A DNA stretch of 52,507 nucleotides from contig NVTD01000001.1 in NCBI GenBank assembly GCA_002401445.1, forward strand, positions 1 through 52,507. The letters are read 5' to 3'. The notes below the pieces were generated by a model that did not search any database, had not been told where the DNA came from, and saw only the letters and a program-made list of their open reading frames with translations. Source of the DNA: Candidatus Wolfebacteria bacterium (GTDB lineage Bacteria > Patescibacteriota > Minisyncoccia > Phycocordibacterales > GCA-2401445). Within the stretch, counting starts at the first letter, position 1. Each line of letters starts with the position of its first letter. The translations under genes and the position numbers were made by a program. This document shows positions 47,790 through 52,507 of this stretch, piece by piece.

Positions 47790-47795
47790 AGTGTA
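47790..47795 (-). promoter_or_regulatory. -10 box of the GT4 gene, leaderless type
   Basis: TGA TACACT (extended -10) on the minus strand, then AATATAT (7 nt) and the ATG at 47782. Confidence 0.5.
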
Positions 47796-47806
47796 TCAAA
47801 TATGTC

Positions 47807-48802
47807 CTAATTATTTTTTAACAATGTGACATACTCTTTTGCAATATCACCCCAAGAATGCTCTTTGCTAAATCTTTCAACTTTTCCTTTATATGCACTG
47901 TATGTATCATAATTCGCCAACTCGAGAATTGCATCTTTAATATCCTCTATATCTTCCGGATCAACAAAGCGTCCTACGTCCTTCAGAGTTTCGAACAAAC
48001 CTGTTTCTTTAGTGCAAATAAATGGCTTATTATGCTCCACAGATTCAATTATAATATTTGGTCCAATATCTGAGACCGATGGAAGAATTACTGCATAGCA
48101 CTCTGATATTTTTTGCATAAGTTCTTCTCTCGGATATATATTGGTATCCAGTGAAATTTCAGGATTTTCTTTTCGTGCCAGTGCAAACGCCTTCATTAGG
48201 CGATCTTTGTTCTTGAACCCAACAGGACGCACCGCCCAAATAAAATTTTTCCGTGTTGGTGAATACGACTCTTTCTTTGGTCCAAAATAATTCGCAACTA
48301 CTACTGCTTTTTCTGAATCAAACTCGTATGCCTTTTGCTCAATATCCCTTTGCCATGCAGTAGTAAACGCTAAAACATCTGCATGATTAAAAACATATTT
48401 AAGAGCTTTACGCAGCAACCTCTCCTTAAAACTTAACTTCGGCAAACTACCATAAAAATCCTTTATGGATATAATCTGATGCTCAGTATATTGCTCCCAC
48501 AAAAAATCACCTCCTATTCTTATAATTGTCTTTGTTCCTGTTATGTTACCAGCTATAGTACTAGGCAAACCAACACTAAATGTATCTAGAGCAATAATTA
48601 CATCTGTTTTTCTTGTATTCAGAAGTACTCTAAGCAAAAACCATAAGTGCCTAACACCTGTGGGTAGTTTCTTCTCTATCCCATACGACAGAACTTTCAC
48701 CTCATGTCCCTGTTCTAATAGAGCGTTTTCTATACCGACGGCATATCGTGCTGGGCCACCAACATCTGGCGGATAAATTCCTGTAGTGATTACTATTTTC
48801 AT
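47807..48802 (-). CDS. GT4-family glycosyltransferase
   Basis: 331 aa. Acceptor half VITTGIYPPDVGGPARYAVG, GGDFLWEQYTEHQIISIKDF and FTTAWQRDIEQKAYEFDSEK; donor half FIWAVRPVGFKNKDRLMKAF, CYAVILPSVSDIGPNIIIES and VEHNKPFICTKETGLFETLK. The donor half is somewhat shortened relative to typical GT4 (about 380 aa). The start shares one base with the upstream stop (TAATG). Confidence 0.9.
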   Translation of the reverse strand: MKIVITTGIYPPDVGGPARYAVGIENALLEQGHEVKVLSYGIEKKLPTGVRHLWFLLRVLLNTRKTDVIIALDTFSVGLPSTIAGNITGTKTIIRIGGDFLWEQYTEHQIISIKDFYGSLPKLSFKERLLRKALKYVFNHADVLAFTTAWQRDIEQKAYEFDSEKAVVVANYFGPKKESYSPTRKNFIWAVRPVGFKNKDRLMKAFALARKENPEISLDTNIYPREELMQKISECYAVILPSVSDIGPNIIIESVEHNKPFICTKETGLFETLKDVGRFVDPEDIEDIKDAILELANYDTYSAYKGKVERFSKEHSWGDIAKEYVTLLKNN

Positions 48803-50016
48803 TATTCCTCTTCCTTATTAATCTTATTCAAAACTTCTATATCAGAAAGTGCAGTGCTCATCTCCTTGGCAACTATAGACCAGTCATAACGTTCTTTTAC
48901 AAGTTTTTGTCCAGCAGTTATTAATCTTTTTCGAAGTCTGTTGTCCTTCAAAAGAATTTTAACTTTTTCTGCAATGTCTTCAGGATTCTCTACATCAACA
49001 AACAAACCTGTCTTTTCATTCTCAAGGAAATCACTTATTCCACCAACATTAGTTGCTACAACAGGGAGACCAGCCGCCATTGCTTCAACAAACACATTAC
49101 CAAACCCTTCTGATATAGGCGTTCGTACAAAAACATCACCGACAGACAAAAATCTTGCTACCTCCGTCTGGTCGAGTGGTCCTAGAAATTGTACTCGCTC
49201 TGCAACTTTTTTGTCATGTGCACGTTCTCGCAATGATGAATACTCCGCACCACCACCAATTACAACCAACTTTATCTCCTCTGGAAGAAATACTAGCGAA
49301 TCAATAATATCTTTAACAGAATTCTTCTTCACTAGACGTGACGTTGTTATTAAGAATTTGTCATCCTCACGTTTGCCTAATTTACTGGCGATTGTTGATT
49401 TCTGCTCTGGTGTAATGGTCTGACTAAATAACTCAATGTCTACACCGTTCGGTATAACCTTAATTGATGCTTCAACATCCTTCTCCAATGCTCGCGTCTT
49501 AAGATAATTGCTAATAGCAGTAATCAAATCAGCTTTCTTAAAAACAAGATTGTGCCATGGTCGTATTAGCAGATTATACAAAAATGTATTTCCTCCTACA
49601 TATCTTTTCAAATGATCCTCCTCATCACCTTCCTGAAGAGTAAGGACCAGTGGAACATTCTTGTAGCTCATCTTAAAAAATGCAGCCGCAATACTTGCCT
49701 GACTTGCCATGATTGACCAGACGGTATCGTACTTATTTATTCTATGTAATTCAACTGCTTTGAAATACCCTAAGAATGGAACTAGGAATTTGTCTAGATT
49801 TATTCCCATACCGACACGATGAATAGTGACTACCCCGATATCCTCTTTGCGCGCCAAACCTCCATCTATACGCGGAACTATCATATCAAAATGATATTCA
49901 CGATTTCCATTAGTTGTTTCTGCTCCCAATTTATCGGTTATGTGTTTTACAGCAATTTCAGCCCCACCAATGTTTGGCAGGTAATTAGTGCTAAAAATAA
50001 GGATTTTTTTGGACAT
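48802..50016 (-). CDS. GT4-family glycosyltransferase
   Basis: 404 aa. N-terminal LIFSTNYLPNIGGAEIAVKH (GGAE loop), VLTLQEGDEEDHLKRYVGGN, ADLITAISNYLKTRALEKD and VIPNGVDIELF; donor half FLITTSRLVKKNSVKDIIDS, LVVIGGGAEYSSLRERAHDK, DVFVRTPISEGFGNVFVEAM and AAGLPVVATNVGGISDFLEN. A textbook GT4 with every motif. It is coupled to the next gene. Leaderless-type -10 lies 8 nt upstream. Confidence 0.95.
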   Translation of the reverse strand: MSKKILIFSTNYLPNIGGAEIAVKHITDKLGAETTNGNREYHFDMIVPRIDGGLARKEDIGVVTIHRVGMGINLDKFLVPFLGYFKAVELHRINKYDTVWSIMASQASIAAAFFKMSYKNVPLVLTLQEGDEEDHLKRYVGGNTFLYNLLIRPWHNLVFKKADLITAISNYLKTRALEKDVEASIKVIPNGVDIELFSQTITPEQKSTIASKLGKREDDKFLITTSRLVKKNSVKDIIDSLVFLPEEIKLVVIGGGAEYSSLRERAHDKKVAERVQFLGPLDQTEVARFLSVGDVFVRTPISEGFGNVFVEAMAAGLPVVATNVGGISDFLENEKTGLFVDVENPEDIAEKVKILLKDNRLRKRLITAGQKLVKERYDWSIVAKEMSTALSDIEVLNKINKEEE

Positions 50017-50024
50017 TATCTACC

Positions 50025-50030
50025 ATATTA
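50025..50030 (-). promoter_or_regulatory. -10 box of the GT4 gene, leaderless type
   Basis: TGG TAATAT on the minus strand, then GGTAGATA (8 nt) and the ATG at 50016. Confidence 0.5.
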
Positions 50031-50054
50031 CCAAAAAAACAGTAAAAAACAACG

Positions 50055-50177
50055 TTAGTCAAGTTCGTATATTGTGAACTCGTCAATACCGCTGTCTTTA
50101 GTAATTGTGTTTGTATTCATGACAAATCCAACAACTGACAATATAATCAAGATTGTGAGTATATAAAGATACACCAT
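50055..50177 (-). CDS. Short membrane peptide, 40 aa, coupled to the ATPase gene
   Basis: A 40-codon frame read directly from the sequence: MVYLYILTILIILSVVGFVM, then a hydrophilic tail NTNTITKDSGIDEFTIYELD and TAA. One membrane segment covers residues 2-20; the acidic tail is short. It begins one base after the ATPase stop (TAGTATGG), with GGAGAG about 6 nt upstream of the ATG, which supports translation by coupling. No family is recognised. Its position suggests a small partner of the ATPase complex, though that is inference. Confidence 0.55.
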   Translation of the reverse strand: MVYLYILTILIILSVVGFVMNTNTITKDSGIDEFTIYELD

Positions 50178-50178
50178 A

Positions 50179-52212
50179 CTACTCTCCATCTACACGAAGA
50201 GTGTTTCGTAGGACATCTTCTGGTACTTCATTCCTGTTTGTGTTTGTATTTGTATTCGTGTGTGCTTGAGAATTTTCCTTTGGTCTATTATGTGGGACAT
50301 TTTTATGATTTGGTTTTGTTGTATGAGATTGAGAATGTGTTTTAGCTGACTCTGGTATTTCCTTTTTAGTATTACTGTTCGAATAAGCATCATTCTTCAT
50401 TGCAGAATTTAGAGCCTCACGGAGAGAAGACAGATTTCCCTCTGATGGTTTTTTGTCATCTTTTCTCTGTGCTACTTTTTTCTCTATAGATTTGTGCTCT
50501 TGAGTACCCTTTAAAGATCCAAGAGATAATGGAGAGAATCCATCCTTATTATTTGATGGAGGTGGTGTTTTGGTTATTTTATTTTGTTCCTCTTCAACCT
50601 TAGTTTCAATCTTCTTTTCAACTTTGGTATGTTTGACAGGAACCACTACAAGTGGCTTTTCGACTTTAGCTTCAATCTTATTTTCAACTTTGGTATGTTT
50701 GACAGGAACCGCTCCAAGTGACTTTTTATCTACTGATTTCTCTTCTGCTTTTTCTGTAGGCTTTTGCCCTGTTTTCTGTGATTTCTCAAACTCCTTGTTT
50801 TTTGTAGAACCAATAACATTACCCTCCGCATCCCTTTTTCTTAAATCGGTAACTTCTTCTTTTTTCTCTCCAGATTCTGATCCATCACTCTTTCCATCAG
50901 TAGTACTATTCTTGTCTGTGACTGGATTACTTAAAGATGCAAGTATTTTTTCTTCCACTTCTGCTCTTTTGTTTCCAAATTGTTCACGTGACGCTGCAAT
51001 AACGCTTTCAGTCGAACTAGTTTCTGGTACAGCAATAGGCGGAAGGGTTGTCGCAGAAAAAGGCAGTGATCCAATACCATCAATCATTAGGCGTAGATAT
51101 ATTTGGTGCTTACCGAGATTCACTAGATCTTCCCCCGTAAATTGAGGTGCAAATTCTTTTTCAAACACCTCTGCATCTGTTGCACCGACACGAAACGCAA
51201 TCATGGTTCCAACGTTACCAAATACAGCAGCTCGCACTTCATCGGTCATTTGCTCAATATATTGATGCGCCATCGTCAGATTAAGTTTATATTTTCTTGC
51301 TTCAGAAAGAATGTCTGCAAATGTTTCATTAGCAAAAGACTGGAATTCATCCACGTATAGATAAAAATTTGGAAGCTCTTTCATCCGAGCAGGGGTAACA
51401 TCAGCACGTGACATCGCAGCAAGATATATTTTTGTGATTAACATACTACCCAACAGGTTCGCATTTGATTCACCGACAAGACCCTTTGAAAGATTGATAA
51501 TGACAATCTTTTTCTTATCCATTATTTCTCGCAAATCAAATGATGAATGCGGCTGCCCTATGATATTTCTTATAATCGGATTACCTGTAAACTGTCCAAT
51601 CTTGTTTTGAATCGCTGGCGTCGATTCAGCGGCCATACGCTCTGTGTATTTTGCAAACTCATCTATCCAAAAACTCTTAACTGAAACGTCCGTAACGTTG
51701 TCTACGACTTTTTTCCTATACGCCTTATCGGAAAGCATACGATTCACCGACAACAGTGTGGAATCTGGATATTCCAGTAAGGCAAGAATGGTATTGCTCA
51801 AAATGTATTCCATACGAGCACTCCAGACATCTACCCAAATCTTTTTGAATGTACTCATCAATCCAGCAAGCACAAGATGTCTTTTGTCTGGACCAACATC
51901 CTCCATCACATTGAACGAGATTGGATTATCGGTATCAAACGGTGCAAAATATAAAACGTCTTTTCTGCGTTCCTCTGGTATGTAATCCAACAAAAGCTCT
52001 GCTGTCTGTCCATGCGGGTCTATAAATGCAAAACCATTTCCATTTTGTATATCCTGTACCGCCATGTTTTCAAGCAAAGTAGACTTACCCATACCCGTCT
52101 TTCCAATCACATAGACATGTTTTGTTCTATCCTTTGCTTTAATACCAAAAGACTGCTGCTTGTTTCTAGCATCAGTTTTGGCAAAGTATGTTACTTTGTC
52201 TTCTTCATTCAT
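50179..52212 (-). CDS. VirD4/TraC-like conjugation-type ATPase with long disordered tail
   Basis: 677 aa. Walker A GKTGMGKST at residues 37-45 (HVYVIGKTGMGKSTLLENMA), FAFIDPHGQTAELLLDYIPE, and Walker B in ELPNFYLYVDEFQSFANETF followed by SEARKYKLNLTMAHQYIEQM, as in TraG/TraD/VirD4 coupling proteins. No N-terminal membrane anchor. Residues from about 420 are Lys/Glu/Ser/Asn-rich and disordered, with a 22-residue tandem repeat (VPVKHTKVENKIEAKVEKPL and VPVKHTKVEKKIETKVE) and a TNTNTN run. Such ATPases are widespread in Patescibacteria and may move DNA or protein in a T4SS- or pilus-like machine. A TATAAT lies 13 nt upstream of the start. Confidence 0.9.
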   Translation of the reverse strand: MNEEDKVTYFAKTDARNKQQSFGIKAKDRTKHVYVIGKTGMGKSTLLENMAVQDIQNGNGFAFIDPHGQTAELLLDYIPEERRKDVLYFAPFDTDNPISFNVMEDVGPDKRHLVLAGLMSTFKKIWVDVWSARMEYILSNTILALLEYPDSTLLSVNRMLSDKAYRKKVVDNVTDVSVKSFWIDEFAKYTERMAAESTPAIQNKIGQFTGNPIIRNIIGQPHSSFDLREIMDKKKIVIINLSKGLVGESNANLLGSMLITKIYLAAMSRADVTPARMKELPNFYLYVDEFQSFANETFADILSEARKYKLNLTMAHQYIEQMTDEVRAAVFGNVGTMIAFRVGATDAEVFEKEFAPQFTGEDLVNLGKHQIYLRLMIDGIGSLPFSATTLPPIAVPETSSTESVIAASREQFGNKRAEVEEKILASLSNPVTDKNSTTDGKSDGSESGEKKEEVTDLRKRDAEGNVIGSTKNKEFEKSQKTGQKPTEKAEEKSVDKKSLGAVPVKHTKVENKIEAKVEKPLVVVPVKHTKVEKKIETKVEEEQNKITKTPPPSNNKDGFSPLSLGSLKGTQEHKSIEKKVAQRKDDKKPSEGNLSSLREALNSAMKNDAYSNSNTKKEIPESAKTHSQSHTTKPNHKNVPHNRPKENSQAHTNTNTNTNRNEVPEDVLRNTLRVDGE

Positions 52213-52271
52213 AGTATTTATTCAAATTATACTCGCGTTGGACAATATATACCACTATTTGTTGGGGACGA

Positions 52272-52307
52272 AAAAAAACCGCCAGATGGTAAACCACCTG
52301 GCAGTTA
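52272..52307 (-). terminator. Terminator upstream of the ATPase gene
   Basis: Minus strand: ACTGCCAGGTGG, TTTA, CCATCTGGCGGT (12 bp with two G-T pairs), then TTTTTTTT. It ends the transcript of the partial gene at 52334. Confidence 0.9.
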
Positions 52308-52333
52308 AAGTTTATGTCCTACGCATTGTAGGA

Positions 52334-52507
52334 TTATTGCACAAGTTCAACCTGTGCAATAGGTACGGACGGAGTGTGTAGTCTTCTGTTTGTGTCACTC
52401 CACAACTGTCTGTACCTTCGATTACGATCCTGATTCTCCTTTTTCCACTTTTTACATGTCTTACGATGTTCAAGTGGTGTTCCCAATATATCCTCAATTG
52501 TTGCTTC
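52334..52507 (-). CDS. Hypothetical protein, C-terminal fragment (partial at window edge)
   Basis: 57 codons open from the window edge to a TAA: the frame reads EATIEDILGTPLEHRKTCKK, then a basic stretch WKKENQDRNRRYRQLWSDTN and the end TPSVPIAQVELVQ. Not recognised. The basic Arg/Lys/Trp composition suggests nucleic-acid binding. A second frame (52312-52497, TTG start, 61 aa) competes for the same DNA; I prefer this one because it is continuous to the edge, but the choice is uncertain. The 52272 terminator follows. Confidence 0.45.
   Translation of the reverse strand, partial: EATIEDILGTPLEHRKTCKKWKKENQDRNRRYRQLWSDTNRRLHTPSVPIAQVELVQ

Noticed and set aside
50570-51145. 191-codon plus-strand frame rich in Ser, Phe and Thr
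   Set aside because: Its composition mirrors the low-complexity tail of the ATPase gene on the other strand.
52312-52497. 61-codon minus-strand frame with TTG start near the right edge
   Set aside because: It competes with a frame that is open through the window edge and ends before the terminator; I preferred the latter, though certainty is low.

Overview
The window looks like a chromosome segment from a Candidate Phyla Radiation bacterium (Patescibacteria, most likely Parcubacteria/Paceibacteria). The grounds are: AT-rich DNA; the standard code with TGA as stop and an RF1 gene; trimmed versions of universal enzymes (PheS without its coiled coil, PheT without the EMAP OB-fold, short EF-Ts and RF1); partial glycolysis plus a non-oxidative pentose phosphate set; type IV pilin; a VirD4/TraC-like ATPase with a long disordered tail; and a 208-aa protein of a type I associate with this group. 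This placement is inference from gene content; no 16S gene is present.

Positions 1-19.5 kb hold housekeeping genes, mostly on the minus strand: pheT/pheS, a LysE/RhtB exporter, tRNA-Thr(TGT), rpsB-tsf, prfA, rpmE, a coiled-coil lytic transglycosylase, rplY, a prepilin, a 2-hydroxyacid dehydrogenase, class II aldolase, a PfkB kinase (plus strand), and the operon gap-rpiB-rpe-tktN-tktC. The last set links triose phosphates to pentose phosphates, with transketolase split into two genes.

Positions 19.7-50 kb hold a large surface-polysaccharide locus: an O-antigen-ligase-like protein with TPRs, a small MerR/BldC-like regulator, a Wzm/Wzt ABC exporter with a carbohydrate-binding tail, glutamine-dependent asparagine synthetase, many GT2/GT4/GT11 glycosyltransferases, several SAM methyltransferases (including FkbM and DUF268 types) and a UDP-sugar-dehydrogenase-like enzyme. 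Embedded in it is a translationally coupled minus-strand operon: zinc alcohol dehydrogenase, miniature fused E1 thiamine enzyme, FkbM-like protein and HldE-like kinase. I infer that it makes an unusual sugar or acyl substituent. There is also a fusion of a Gfo/Idh/MocA-like domain to an FAD oxidoreductase. The window ends with the VirD4/TraC-like ATPase and an overlooked 40-aa membrane peptide gene.

A recurring feature is a -10 box only 6-8 nt upstream of the start codon (pheS, rpsB, rpmE, the transglycosylase, rplY, fba, the PfkB kinase, gap, the ligase, the HTH gene and several glycosyltransferases). This implies many leaderless mRNAs. Unexplained non-coding structures include a 182-bp element with 20-bp perfect terminal inverted repeats, an inverted copy of a tRNA 3' end beside tRNA-Thr, a duplicated 37-bp terminator/-10 module flanking the exporter gene, and a three-unit 10-bp TTGAC repeat before the HTH gene. 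No CRISPR array, rRNA, transposase or prophage gene was seen.
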